Positions 26,682-35,864 of a stretch of 64,000 bases of DNA are shown here, piece after piece. Below the pieces are notes generated by a model, which saw only the letters and a list, made by a program, of their open reading frames with translations, had not been told where the DNA came from and did no database searches. Origin of the DNA: CBDDHT01 sp965227905 (lineage in GTDB: Bacteria; Pseudomonadota; Alphaproteobacteria; Rhizobiales; Methyloligellaceae). The position numbers were made by a program, and so were the translations under genes. Where the stretch lies: contig OZ245780.1 of the NCBI GenBank assembly GCA_965227905.1, positions 1,922,001 to 1,986,000 on the forward strand, given 5' to 3'. How positions within the stretch are numbered: position 1 is the first letter of the stretch; the number at the start of each line of letters is the position of its first letter.

Positions 26682-28430
26682 CTAAGCGGTCCGATCGGCT
26701 GGAAACACCACATCGATTCGTGTGCCCGAACCAGGATGGCTCTCGATATGCATGACCGCGCGGTTAGCCTCGACCAGTGCCTTACTGAGCGGTAGGCCAA
26801 GACCGGTGCCGCTCTGATGACGTGGTGCTGTATCGAGCTGCCTGAAGGGCTTGAAGGCATGCTTGACGTCGGTATCCGACATTCCAACGCCGGTATCCCT
26901 TACGGAGATCTTGATGGCTCCGTCCGGCTCGTGGGTCGTTGAAGCAATAACCTGGCCGCCCGACTCGGTGAATTTCACCGCATTCGATAGGAGATTGAGC
27001 CCGATCTGTTTCAGACTGCGGCGATCCGCCAAGACCGTCGGGAGATCCGGTGTCAACGATGTTCGAAGCACGACCCGGTCGCTCTGAGCCTGAGGGTGGA
27101 TCAGCTTCACGCACTCGGCGATCACTTCGTTGGTGTCGACCGCTGTGAAGTTTGGGGCGAAATTTCCGGTCTCGATTTTTGTTAGATCAAGCAGATCATT
27201 GATCAGACTGAGCGCATGGCCGCCGCTTTGGTGGATATCATCGACATAGCCCCGATACTTGACGTGACCGATGGGGCCAAAGCGTTCTTCCTGCATCAGT
27301 TCTGCAAATCCGATGACCGAATTCAACGGTGTGCGAACCTCGTGACTGATCTTGGCAAGAATTTCGAGATTGGAAGCGCTGATGCCCAGGATGGGGTCGG
27401 GTGGCGGTACAGTGCCGCTTTCCCGAGCTTGCTGCGCCGGCATGGCATCCAGAAAAACCCAAATCGGATCGGCAGTACTGCCGGTCACGATGAACATTGC
27501 GGTCAAGGTCCGATCTTGCTCGCCAGCCAAACGGAGGCTGAGTCTTTGGCCACTCCCTGCATCTTCGGCGCCGCCATTGGCGCGATCGCAAATGTCATCC
27601 AGGATATCGGGATTGGCGCGATCGAAATAACCGTCAAATGACTGACCAATCAGTTCGTCTTCCGGCGTGCATAGAAGCGTGGCTGCCATCGTGTTGGCAG
27701 CCAGGATTTGACGGTCCTGATCAATCTGAATGAGCCCCTGACCATGCATATTCGCAACGGTTTTGACGACAGCGAAAGGAGCATGCGACGAAGCAGGCGC
27801 GTCCGGATCTGGATGTGACGGCACGTTTGGTCCCGGATGCAATGTGAGAAGCCAATAACGCCGGTCTGCATAATGGATGCGCTCGCCGGATACCGGCATT
27901 TCGATGCGGCGCCCGCTCTGTGTGGCAGCAGACCACAATGTGGTTGAACCATTGCTGGACGAGGGAACAGATTCGTTGCCAGTCGCCGTGCCGGGGAACA
28001 GCGCCTTGAGCCCGCCCAGGCGGATGATTTCTTCGCTGTTGCGATAGCCAAAAGCAAATGCGAACGCCGAATTTGCGGCGAGGATTTCATCGTCCCTGCA
28101 CAGAGCAAGGCCTGCCGGCACGGCCTCCAGTAGTCGCTCTACGAAGGGCAGACTGTCATCCGTCAGGGAGTCGGGCACCGCTTCATTATCGCCCTGCGGC
28201 TCATCGAGGGACGGCATTCTGCCACCTTTTTCTGCCGGTTCTTCGGCATTATTTCTCTTGTTGATAAGGCGAGCAATTTCCGCGAGGACCTCGCGGTCTC
28301 TCGGACTTTGTTCCAGTTCCGGCGAATCGCTGCGCTTTGTCATAGCGATCACGCACGGAGACGTCGGACAATCGTCAAGATTATCCAGCCAACCATACCC
28401 CTTTTCACCCAACCGAGATCGGGCGCCCAC
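26682..28430 (-). CDS. PAS-domain histidine kinase (PdhS/PleC/DivJ-like)
   Basis: The 582-residue protein has two PAS-like regions (about 95-200 and 225-335). A dimerisation domain follows with the phospho-acceptor His in LAKISHEVRTPLNSVIGFAELMQEERFGPIG (split here in prose: H-box then the FGPIG stretch), then an HATPase domain with N-box LSNAVKFTE, DTGVGM and GTGLGLPL. The stretch after the H-box is characteristic of the alphaproteobacterial DivJ/PleC/PdhS cell-cycle kinases. No membrane segment is seen, so it is probably cytoplasmic, like PdhS, but it is much shorter. The start is uncertain: a GTG at 28430 or an ATG at 28343. No response regulator is adjacent. Confidence 0.83.
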   Translation of the reverse strand: MGARSRLGEKGYGWLDNLDDCPTSPCVIAMTKRSDSPELEQSPRDREVLAEIARLINKRNNAEEPAEKGGRMPSLDEPQGDNEAVPDSLTDDSLPFVERLLEAVPAGLALCRDDEILAANSAFAFAFGYRNSEEIIRLGGLKALFPGTATGNESVPSSSNGSTTLWSAATQSGRRIEMPVSGERIHYADRRYWLLTLHPGPNVPSHPDPDAPASSHAPFAVVKTVANMHGQGLIQIDQDRQILAANTMAATLLCTPEDELIGQSFDGYFDRANPDILDDICDRANGGAEDAGSGQRLSLRLAGEQDRTLTAMFIVTGSTADPIWVFLDAMPAQQARESGTVPPPDPILGISASNLEILAKISHEVRTPLNSVIGFAELMQEERFGPIGHVKYRGYVDDIHQSGGHALSLINDLLDLTKIETGNFAPNFTAVDTNEVIAECVKLIHPQAQSDRVVLRTSLTPDLPTVLADRRSLKQIGLNLLSNAVKFTESGGQVIASTTHEPDGAIKISVRDTGVGMSDTDVKHAFKPFRQLDTAPRHQSGTGLGLPLSKALVEANRAVMHIESHPGSGTRIDVVFPADRTA

Positions 28431-28557
28431 TAACCTTTATGGGGCAAGCCTGCCGCCGCTCAGCATGCCTGGATCGTGGTGGCTCCTCGTATAGTTTGCA
28501 TAGCGTGAAACGGCAGCATCGTCCACTCAGTGGATAAGCACCGGTCCGTCACGTCTA

Positions 28558-28587
28558 TTGTGCATCGCACAAAGACGCATTGCGATG
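28558..28587. promoter_or_regulatory. Phasin operator-like element, copy 1
   Basis: The perfect palindrome TTGTGC-ATC-GCACAA (28558-28572) is followed six bases on by ATTGCGATG (28579-28587). It is about 110 bases before the phasin start at 28699. The same two-part element precedes the next phasin gene. The TGC-N3-GCA core resembles the sites bound by the PHA-responsive repressor PhaR in other alphaproteobacteria. PhaR assignment is inference. Confidence 0.65.
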
Positions 28588-28698
28588 ACATTTGCGATCC
28601 GATAACAGTGAAATAGAGAGAGTTGCCGAACGTGGGCAGTGTCGTTTTCCGATCCTGTCCGAATCTCATTGCGAAAGACAGACAAAGGAACCTGACCA

Positions 28699-29067
28699 AT
28701 GACCGAGAAACCACCCTTTGAGATCCCGCAGCCCGTTCGCGATATGGCGGAACAGAACCTTGATCAGGCCAAAGATGCGTACAGCCAATTTATGGAAGCG
28801 AGCCGAAAAGCTCAGGACATGATGGCTCAGTCATCGGATGCAGTCGCGAGTGGAGCCAAGGAAGTCCAGCAAACCGCGGTGAAATATACCGAGGAGAACA
28901 TGAAATCGGCCTTTGAATTGGCTGACAAGCTCGTGCGAGCGAAAGACTTCCAAGAGGCTTTGGAGATCCAAGGCAGCTTCGCACGTCAGCAGATGGAAGC
29001 ATTTTCCCGCCAGGCGCAGGAACTGACGTCATTGATGGCTGAGGCAGCAAAGAAAACGCAGAGCTGA
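28699..29067 (+). CDS. Phasin
   Basis: The 122-residue helical protein has a compact phasin domain: PVRDMAEQNLDQAKDAYSQF, ENMKSAFELADKLVRAKDF, EALEIQGSFARQQMEAFSRQ. Phasins bind the surface of polyhydroxyalkanoate granules and control their number and size. The GAMEA-like alternation of Ala, Glu, Lys and Gln gives amphipathic helices. It shares operator-like sequence and protein pattern with the phasin at 29361 and, less closely, the protein at 8775. GGAAC/AAGGAACC lies a few bases before the ATG. Confidence 0.9.
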   Translation: MTEKPPFEIPQPVRDMAEQNLDQAKDAYSQFMEASRKAQDMMAQSSDAVASGAKEVQQTAVKYTEENMKSAFELADKLVRAKDFQEALEIQGSFARQQMEAFSRQAQELTSLMAEAAKKTQS

Positions 29068-29164
29068 ATGTCAGCACGGCTGATGCACTTGTCGGCATCG
29101 GTCTGTACGGGCGTGACATACCATCCTCAGGGCAACGGGATTCGGTATTCGACGAAAGAGCGTA

Positions 29165-29193
29165 TTGTGCAATGCACAAATTATATTGCGATG
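29165..29193. promoter_or_regulatory. Phasin operator-like element, copy 2
   Basis: TTGTGC-AAT-GCACAA (29165-29179) is followed five bases on by ATTGCGATG (29185-29193), the same arrangement as at 28558-28587. It lies about 170 bases before the phasin start at 29361. Conservation of both parts and their spacing argues for a shared control protein. Confidence 0.65.
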
Positions 29194-29360
29194 CGATAGA
29201 TCCTTGATATGATCTTCATCGACCGGCACCGCGGGCAGCAAATCATTGCTCCCGTGGTGCTCGGAGACTCGCTGTTGAGTCGATTAACCGAGATGCTTTC
29301 GATCGGTACAGTTCGAAAGCTGTGCGATCCAGATGCGGATCAAATCCTGTGAGGACTATT

Positions 29361-29888
29361 ATGTCGCAAGAAAAGGCGGATACGGTGAAGCCGGTATCAG
29401 CTAAGGCTGCTTCGGCAGCAAAGAAGAATGCGCCTCAATCACGCGCCGCTGTGGCGAAGACGGCTGTGGCGAAGACGATACCGAACATGGCTGGAACGGA
29501 ATCAGCTCGGCTGTTGGCCGAATCGGCAATGACAAAATCCCGCGATGCTTATGAGCAAGCAAAAGATGCCATGGAAGACGCTGTCGAAACGCTTGAAGCA
29601 TCGATGGATAAGGCGGGAACTGGCGTTACCGAGATGAACCGCAAGGTCATCGACATTACGCAATCGAATCTCAATTCGGGTTTCGAACTGGCGCGTTCGT
29701 TGGCGGAGGCACGCGACCTGTCGCAGATCGTGGAGATCCAGAGTGCATTTGCGCGCAAGCACTTCGAATTGCTCGCTGCGCAAGCTGCAGAAGTGCGGAC
29801 GTTGGCGGCGAAGGTTTCCAATGAAACTGTGGAACCGTTCCGGTCTCACTTCTCGAAGACCATGAAGGCCTTCGACACAGCGCACTGA
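29361..29888 (+). CDS. Phasin
   Basis: This 175-residue protein has a basic, Ala/Lys-rich N-terminus (about residues 1-45, with repeated VAKTAVAKT) followed by the phasin domain (AMTKSRDAYEQAKDAMEDAVE, GFELARSLAEARDLSQIVEIQSAFARKHFELLAAQ). The Lys/Ala-rich part resembles the DNA-binding tails of PhaM- or PhaF-like granule proteins, so it might also touch nucleic acid; this is a suggestion from composition only. The ATG at 29361 follows GAGGAC. A strong terminator lies 70 bases after the stop. Confidence 0.88.
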   Translation: MSQEKADTVKPVSAKAASAAKKNAPQSRAAVAKTAVAKTIPNMAGTESARLLAESAMTKSRDAYEQAKDAMEDAVETLEASMDKAGTGVTEMNRKVIDITQSNLNSGFELARSLAEARDLSQIVEIQSAFARKHFELLAAQAAEVRTLAAKVSNETVEPFRSHFSKTMKAFDTAH

Positions 29889-29957
29889 CGGGCATATGGC
29901 ATCTTCCGACCTCGATGGTGCAGAGGTTCCCGCCAGATTCCCAATATAGATCCATGA

Positions 29958-29988
29958 GGGCCCGCCATTGTTGTCGGGCCCTTTTTTT
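29958..29988 (+). terminator. Rho-independent terminator after the phasin gene
   Basis: GGGCCCG (29958-29964) pairs with CGGGCCC (29975-29981) and is followed directly by TTTTTTT. It closes the phasin transcription unit. The rest of the 320-base gap to the tRNA (29889-30209) shows no gene. Confidence 0.9.
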
Positions 29989-30209
29989 GCGCGTGTGGTA
30001 TCGGTCTTCCGATTTTCGCCGAAACACAACTTTCGCGTTGTTTTCCATACTGCCAAATGCGTGACACGGGGAGTTGACCTTCAGAGGCATTGGCATTACC
30101 CACGCCCTTTCGGACTGCCTGTCGATTCTCTTTGCAGAATTGTACGCGATAGGTTGAAACTGGCGTCTCTAGCGCTTAGTTTGCTGCCAGAATTCGACGC
30201 ACTTGGTTT

Positions 30210-30286
30210 GCCGCTGTAGCTCAGCAGGTTAGAGCGCTAGATTGTGGATCTAGAGGTCCCTGGTTCGATTCCAGGCAGCGGTACCA
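30210..30286 (+). tRNA. tRNA-His (anticodon GTG)
   Basis: All cloverleaf parts are visible: acceptor GCCGCTG/CAGCGGT, D arm, anticodon stem CTAGA/TCTAG with loop TTGTGGA (anticodon 30244-30246), T arm CCTGG-TTCGATT-CCAGG, and encoded CCA. The discriminator is A73, and the base before the first acceptor base is T, so there is no encoded G-1:C73 pair. Loss of G-1 and C73 is known for most alphaproteobacterial tRNA-His. The first acceptor pair is G-U. Confidence 0.97.
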
Positions 30287-30480
30287 ACAGCGTGTTTCCC
30301 CCGGCAGGGAAGCTCCGGCGACCAATTTCCCTACAGAATGCGCTTGATCGATTGCAGACTGCCGCTGGTAGTTGGTGTGTCTGGCGGGACTTAACGTCTT
30401 TGGAAGTGAGTCTCTGCACTCAAGCAATGTCTTATTGGCTATGCAGCTGTCATGACATTCTGACAGAAATGCATATCCCA

Positions 30481-30517
30481 AAAAAGAAGAAGCCGGCCCC
30501 TTTCGGGACCGGCTTCG
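30481..30517 (-). terminator. Rho-independent terminator of the porin gene
   Basis: On the minus strand, GAAGCCGGTCCC-GAAA-GGGGCCGGCTTC forms a 12-pair stem with a GAAA tetraloop (one G-U pair), followed by TTCTTTTTT. It is about 30 bases past the porin stop codon. Confidence 0.9.
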
Positions 30518-30545
30518 TGTTTGTGTCAGACTGTTGTCGGTTTGA

Positions 30546-31940
30546 TCAGAATTTGATCTTTGCGCCGACTTGGATCTGGAACTGCTCTTCGAGAACCAGG
30601 CCACCCGTCTGGAAGTTCTGGTTTGTCGCGCCAGAGGAGATGCCCTGGACCGAAGGATCGAATTGCCGGAAGCTCGTCCACAGTTGCATGGCTGCTTTGT
30701 CGATGTCCTGCACCAGACCGAAGCCCCAAGATGTCAACTCGGTATCGGTGATCTCGAAGGTGTTACCAGCCTGTCCGAGGTTGGTAAGGCTTCGACCTAT
30801 ACCAGCATCATCTGCTTCCTGATACTCGCCGTAGATGGTCGTGGCGCCGAGTTCCCGGAACAGCATGCGACGTTTGATACCAGCCTGGATGTACCATGTC
30901 GTCTGGTCTGGAAGGGATGTCCTGCCGCTGAGTGTGGTTGGTATAGTCTGGTTGTTGAACTGATCGCGCGCACCGCCGAAATAGGTATAGAGACCGGTCG
31001 GCGTATGCATGATCGAGACCGAACCCGTGAGGCGCTCGAAGTCCGTTGCGACCTGACGGCAAGGACCGGTGGTAGCACCGAAGCCGTTCGTGCCGGCAAA
31101 GCCTGCACCGCAACCGCGCATATCGCCATCTTCGTCTTCGTCCGTATCCCAACTATAGCCGATGCCACCGACAACCCGGATCGAGTTCCACTCCTTCTTG
31201 TAGCGGACCGCGACGTCGGCGAGGTCGTCTTCACCCCAGGAGGCGGAGAACACGAAGCCGGCCAATGACGGCGTGTCATAGCGAATGACGTTGGCGCGGC
31301 GTGTGTCCTGAAAGCGTCTCAGGTCGCCAAGTCTCAGATTGACTAAGCCACCAGCGCCCGTCACACCGGAAAGCCGATTGTACATGCCCATGCCCGTAAG
31401 CATCGTGGCGTCGACATTCGGTGTGCCGGCAATATTTAGGAGTAAAATATCGTCCGTGGCGGGTGAGTAACGGCCCATCCACAAGGTGCCAAGACGATCG
31501 CTCTTCAAGTACACAGCCATCTTACGACCTTCGAGTGCACCGTCGCCGTTCTCGGTTGGACGGTCATCCGACTTCTGGTCGACACTGCTCGAGCGGCCGC
31601 TTTCGACCTCGATTTCGATCAAGAAGCCAGCTGACCAGCCGGGCTTGAATTTCGCAGAACCCGTGAAACGGAAACGCGTTGAGCTTTCCGTGTTGTCTGT
31701 GATGTATGCGTCCGTGTCGTCGCCATCATCCCAGATGAGCAAAACCTTGTTCACCTGACCCGAAAGCTTGACGGAAACCTTCCGATTTCCCTTGCGGACC
31801 GTCGTTGCTTCGAGTTCAGCAACACGCTCTTCGAGGTCGGCGCAGCAATCGCCGCCCAAATCAGCTGCTTGAGCAGGCGTCAGGGCGATACCGCCCATCA
31901 TCAAACCGGCCGCGGCTGCGATGGTAAAATGTTTAGTCAT
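30546..31940 (-). CDS. Outer-membrane porin (alphaproteobacterial Porin_2 type)
   Basis: The 464-residue protein starts MTKHFTIAAAAGLMMGG with a signal peptide cleaved after AQA. A short Cys-containing and coiled stretch follows (DCCADLEERVAELEA), then a series of amphipathic beta strands ending in the aromatic-rich C-terminus QIQVGAKIKF. It should form a general diffusion channel in the outer membrane like rhizobial RopA or Brucella Omp2b. The ATG at 31940 is preferred to one seven codons upstream because the mature signal peptide begins there. A strong terminator follows. Confidence 0.88.
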   Translation of the reverse strand: MTKHFTIAAAAGLMMGGIALTPAQAADLGGDCCADLEERVAELEATTVRKGNRKVSVKLSGQVNKVLLIWDDGDDTDAYITDNTESSTRFRFTGSAKFKPGWSAGFLIEIEVESGRSSSVDQKSDDRPTENGDGALEGRKMAVYLKSDRLGTLWMGRYSPATDDILLLNIAGTPNVDATMLTGMGMYNRLSGVTGAGGLVNLRLGDLRRFQDTRRANVIRYDTPSLAGFVFSASWGEDDLADVAVRYKKEWNSIRVVGGIGYSWDTDEDEDGDMRGCGAGFAGTNGFGATTGPCRQVATDFERLTGSVSIMHTPTGLYTYFGGARDQFNNQTIPTTLSGRTSLPDQTTWYIQAGIKRRMLFRELGATTIYGEYQEADDAGIGRSLTNLGQAGNTFEITDTELTSWGFGLVQDIDKAAMQLWTSFRQFDPSVQGISSGATNQNFQTGGLVLEEQFQIQVGAKIKF

Positions 31941-32553
31941 CGTAGTCCCCCGTTCCATCATCGTGACGCCGGTCTTTCCATTTTGTCACCCGTTGTTGTG
32001 GTGACTGTTTTGGTCGGCGTGTGAAACGCCCTGAGCCCTTTGCACCAGCCCATTTACGGCGTCGATGAGATCATCCTTACCAGCCCGACCGGAAAAGCGA
32101 AGGAAAATGCGACCCATGTGCCGACGATTCCATGCAGGTGTGGCGCAAGTGACACAGCTTCGCTCTTGGAAAAACAAGGTCGTGCCACCAAATGCAAGGT
32201 CTGCATAATGCCTCGCGAGCGATCAACTTTTTGAAAAACAATAAGAATATGCGCCCAAAGTCCGTTTTCAGGATGTGGTTGTGCTGAATCTGGACCTGAA
32301 TCGCCGCTTGTTCCGGTTTCTGGTCGCAGACGGCTGGATTTTTTGGGATTCTCGTTAGCCTTCATAGGTTTCGCCGGCAATACGCGAATCGAGTGTCGGT
32401 GGCTGAAGACGCGAATCGTGGATTGATTCGCTTGTCTGGACTGATCTCTTGTATTGGCTTGGTTTCCGGCAGCGGGCCTTTTGGTTCGCGATTGCATTTT
32501 TCGGGTTTACGCTGGCGGGGGATGTGAAGAATTGCCAATGGGAGGGAAGGGTT
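31941..32553. other. 613-bp divergent intergenic region
   Basis: This gap separates the divergent porin and TctC-like genes and must hold both promoters. No protein frame with a ribosome-binding site or family resemblance is seen. A porin gene with a long leader is common; no defined hairpin or operator can be named with confidence. Confidence 0.5.
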
Positions 32554-33570
32554 GTGTGTCGGATCCTCGTTCTGGTGTCTCTCTGTTTATCCATCGTGCT
32601 GATCGAGCCCGCCAAAGCCGGGCGCTGTGCCAGCGATCATCTGCCGGGCACAATGGAACGTCCCGATGGTTTTCCAGCCGATCCCCTCACGCTCATTGTT
32701 CCATATGGAGCCGGCGGAGGATCGGGCCAGCTTGCCCGTGCGATGGCCCAAGCCTTTAGCGAGTTCACGGGCGTCACGATAAAGATCGTATACAAGTCCG
32801 GTGGCAGCGGGCGGAAAGGGATGGATGCATTTCTTTCCACCCCTAGTGACGGCAACACCATCCTGCAGCATGTGGATGATGCAGCAAGTGCCTATGCGCT
32901 GGATGCGAGGCGGCCCAATCCGGCAGTCGACCTTGCTCCGCTGGCAACTGTGCAGGTGACGTTTTCCCAAATTTATGTGTTTGCCGACGAAAAAAGGTTC
33001 GCAGATTGGAAAGGGCTCGTTGCTCACGCAAGAGAAGAAGGGACAGGCATTCGCATCGCGACTGTCTCGCGAAAAGGATCAATGGAGCGACTCAATCTGC
33101 GTCTCATGGCTGAGCACTATGGTCTGAAGATCGAACCGGCGAAATTTTCGGCGGGACGCGGTGAGCCGGATCCTGCCAGCAAAGGGCCGGCTCATGCCTT
33201 GCTGGAGCAGCCGGGCGATGTCCGGCAGTTTCTCGAAGCCGGCAAATTCCGACCAATCCTCACGCTCCTTCCCAAGCGCGTTCCGGCATTTGCCGATACC
33301 CCGTCCATGGCGGATGTGGGGCTCGACTTCGAGCCGCTTCTGCGGTTCCGCAGTTACTTCGCAAAACCCGATGTGCCGAAGGCGCGCCTCGACTGGCTCA
33401 AATGGGCGTTTCAGAAGGCTTATTGCCAGCCAAGCTTTCAAGCCTTCAACGCAAAGGCCTTCATGCATCCAACGGAGAGTTTTCGCGATAGTGCAGGCAC
33501 AGCCAGATTGATCGACAGCACGGTCACCGCATATCGCAAGATCCAGGAGCGTTTCGGTTTATCCCGCTAG
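32554..33570 (+). CDS. TctC/Bug-family periplasmic binding protein (orphan)
   Basis: The 338-residue protein has a signal peptide (MCRILVLVSLCLSIVLIEPAKA) and the Bug/TctC fold: LTLIVPYGAGGGSGQLARAM at the N-terminus, a lobe-linking ADTPSMADVGLDFE segment and a C-terminal helix. These bind carboxylates for tripartite tricarboxylate transporters. Start GTG at 32554 is chosen because GGAGGGAAGG ends five bases before it and it begins the signal peptide. No TctA or TctB membrane partner is nearby, which is common for Bug proteins. Segment 205-260 carries a GPAHALLEQPGDVRQFLEAGK motif seen in the more divergent members. Confidence 0.82.
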   Translation: MCRILVLVSLCLSIVLIEPAKAGRCASDHLPGTMERPDGFPADPLTLIVPYGAGGGSGQLARAMAQAFSEFTGVTIKIVYKSGGSGRKGMDAFLSTPSDGNTILQHVDDAASAYALDARRPNPAVDLAPLATVQVTFSQIYVFADEKRFADWKGLVAHAREEGTGIRIATVSRKGSMERLNLRLMAEHYGLKIEPAKFSAGRGEPDPASKGPAHALLEQPGDVRQFLEAGKFRPILTLLPKRVPAFADTPSMADVGLDFEPLLRFRSYFAKPDVPKARLDWLKWAFQKAYCQPSFQAFNAKAFMHPTESFRDSAGTARLIDSTVTAYRKIQERFGLSR

Positions 33571-33590
33571 GGTGAAGAAATCCGGGAGGA

Positions 33591-35825
33591 CTACTTGGCG
33601 TCGGCTGTGAAAACGCCATCCCAATCCAACGGCGGCGGTGCGCTACGGAATGTGGCGACACGATCCCGATAGATTTCCAGAAGACCGCCGAGGCCAAACC
33701 CATTCGCACGATCGCAGCAGGCCTCGACTGCGCGCAGCGTGCCATCCCAATCCTGGCTGCGATAGGCAGACAAGACATCACTCATCAAACCCCGCAGTTC
33801 CCGGTACGCAGGATCGCTGAGGACGTCTCGTCGTCCCAAAATCGTATGAATGATTTCGGGCTCGGTCTTGCCTTTCACACGAATCGCATCGATCTCGATC
33901 GTGGCAAATTCGGATCGAACCTGTTGCGCGGTCTGCGAACCGATGATCACGGGCACGCCATAGACCCTCGATTGTCCTTCCAGACGCGATGCCAGATTAA
34001 CGCTGTCGCCGAGCACCGTATAATCGAAACGCAGATCCGACCCCATGTTTCCCACCACGCATTCGCCGGTATTAATACCGACCCCCATATCGAGTGGCAT
34101 GAATGCCTGACCGGCTTCATCCGCCTCGCTCTTGCGTGCGGCATTGATGTCGTCAATGTGCTGCAACATATCGAGCGCGGCCTCACAGGCGCTCAACGCA
34201 TGTTTCTCATGGTCGATCGGTGCATTCCAGAACGCCATGATCGAGTCGCCCATATATTTGTCGATCGTCCCGTTCCGCTCGATGATCGCGTTCGACAAGG
34301 GGGTGAGAAACCGGTTCATGAGGCGCGTCAGGCTTTGCGGATCCTCCCGGTATTGTTCCGAGATGGTCGTGAATCCTCTCACGTCGCTGAACAGGAACGT
34401 CATGTTCCGGGTCTCGCCGCCAAGAACGAGTTTGTCCGGGTCTTCGGCGAGTTGCTCCACGAGCGCCGGGGAAAGATATTGCCCGAATGCATCGCGAACC
34501 TGCCGTCGTTCCGCTTCGCCCCGGAAATAGTTGAATGACAGCATCGCGAGGAAGACGATGAAACTCGATACCAACGGGAAGGCAACATCCACGAGGAGCT
34601 TGGACTCGGTGTACAGGTACCAGGATGTTCCGATCATGACGGTGGCGAGTGTCGCGCCCACAAGGAAGATGGTCGTCGGCCCGACGATAGGGGCCAGGAT
34701 GATGAAGAGCAGACCGACTGCCAACGCGAGGCTAAGTTCGGCGCCTGATGCATAGGCCGGTCGCAGAAGACCGGATTGCGTGAGGATGTTCTCCAAGACC
34801 TGGGCATGAACTTCGACGCCCGGCATCGCTGGGTCTAGAGGCGTTGCCTTCAGATCGAACAGTCCCAATGCGGACGTTCCGATGAGCACGAGTTTGTTGG
34901 CGATGCGCTCGGTCGGAACAGTTCCGTCCATTACGTCTTTTGCTGAGACGTAGCGACGTTGGTCGCGATCTGTGAAGTGGACCCAGAATTGCCCGAAACC
35001 ATCGGTTGGGATCTGGGCGCCGGCAACCACAACATTCTGAACGCCCGCCTCGTTGCTTTTGACAAGAAAGGTGCTCTGGCCTGTGGCCACCCGCAACAGC
35101 TCCATGGTCAGTGACGGAACGATCTTGTCTTTTGCGATCAGGACGGTCGGAACCTTGCGCACGATGCCGTCAGGATCGGGAAGAATAGTGACCATCCCGC
35201 GGCCCTTCGCAGCCTTTTCCAATATCTCGATGTTGGGGACGAGGTCCGGATAGCGCAGCAGAAACGGTTTCGGGTCGGCACCGATGGTTGCGATGGGGGC
35301 TTGCGCGATACTGCTTGTTCTTGTGGATACGGTGCGCTGAGCATACGCGGACTGTGCGACGACGACTCGCGATGCGGCGATGGCGTCGGAAAGGATCTCA
35401 TCGTGATTGCGCGCGGCCTCGATTTCGGCACGCGCTGCCTCGCTCAAATTCGGAATGTCTTTGGCGATCAGCTGCGGCGATGTGCGGTCAGGCTCGGGAA
35501 ACAGCACGTCGAACGCGATAGCAACGGCTCCTTTGGCAGAGAGCTTCTTGACGAGTTCGGCGACAACATTGCGCGGCCAGGGCCATTGGCCGAGCTTGTC
35601 GAGGCTGGCCTCGTCAATATCGACGATCACGATAGGGTGCTGCTCGGCAATCCGGGGTTTAGCCGTTTGATAGAGATCGAAAACCGTTAAGCGGGTCAGT
35701 TGAACCGCGAGCGGATCGACAAATCTGATTGCCAACAAAAGCGCAAGCAGGGCGCCGCCAATTAGGCGCGACCACCCGAAACGGCGCGCCATCGGCCCCA
35801 GCACTTGGAGAATCCTGCGATACAT
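33591..35825 (-). CDS. CHASE2-domain class III adenylate cyclase
   Basis: The 744-residue protein has an N-terminal membrane helix (about 20-36), an extracytoplasmic CHASE2 sensor (about 40-350, with VIVDIDEASLDKLGQWPWPR and IANKLVLIGTSALGLFD), three membrane helices (about 365-440), and a cyclase catalytic domain (about 475-650). Metal Asp residues are in FLFSDVRGFT and KYMGDSIMAF. Purine-specifying Lys and Asp appear in TIDKYMGD and FDYTVLGD, and the NLASRLEG motif supplies the Asn and Arg. These point to cAMP production. It starts 39 bases after the giant FecR/RTX adhesin gene on the same strand, so it is probably in the same operon and may report on the adhesin or cell envelope. Confidence 0.92.
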   Translation of the reverse strand: MYRRILQVLGPMARRFGWSRLIGGALLALLLAIRFVDPLAVQLTRLTVFDLYQTAKPRIAEQHPIVIVDIDEASLDKLGQWPWPRNVVAELVKKLSAKGAVAIAFDVLFPEPDRTSPQLIAKDIPNLSEAARAEIEAARNHDEILSDAIAASRVVVAQSAYAQRTVSTRTSSIAQAPIATIGADPKPFLLRYPDLVPNIEILEKAAKGRGMVTILPDPDGIVRKVPTVLIAKDKIVPSLTMELLRVATGQSTFLVKSNEAGVQNVVVAGAQIPTDGFGQFWVHFTDRDQRRYVSAKDVMDGTVPTERIANKLVLIGTSALGLFDLKATPLDPAMPGVEVHAQVLENILTQSGLLRPAYASGAELSLALAVGLLFIILAPIVGPTTIFLVGATLATVMIGTSWYLYTESKLLVDVAFPLVSSFIVFLAMLSFNYFRGEAERRQVRDAFGQYLSPALVEQLAEDPDKLVLGGETRNMTFLFSDVRGFTTISEQYREDPQSLTRLMNRFLTPLSNAIIERNGTIDKYMGDSIMAFWNAPIDHEKHALSACEAALDMLQHIDDINAARKSEADEAGQAFMPLDMGVGINTGECVVGNMGSDLRFDYTVLGDSVNLASRLEGQSRVYGVPVIIGSQTAQQVRSEFATIEIDAIRVKGKTEPEIIHTILGRRDVLSDPAYRELRGLMSDVLSAYRSQDWDGTLRAVEACCDRANGFGLGGLLEIYRDRVATFRSAPPPLDWDGVFTADAK

Positions 35826-35864
35826 TGACGGCCCCAGCCCCGCCGGTGTCGCTGCGAACGACCG

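Noticed and set aside
32054..32497. 147-residue minus-strand frame in the porin/TctC gap
   Set aside because: No ribosome-binding site, no recognisable motif, and biased Arg/Pro/Ser composition.
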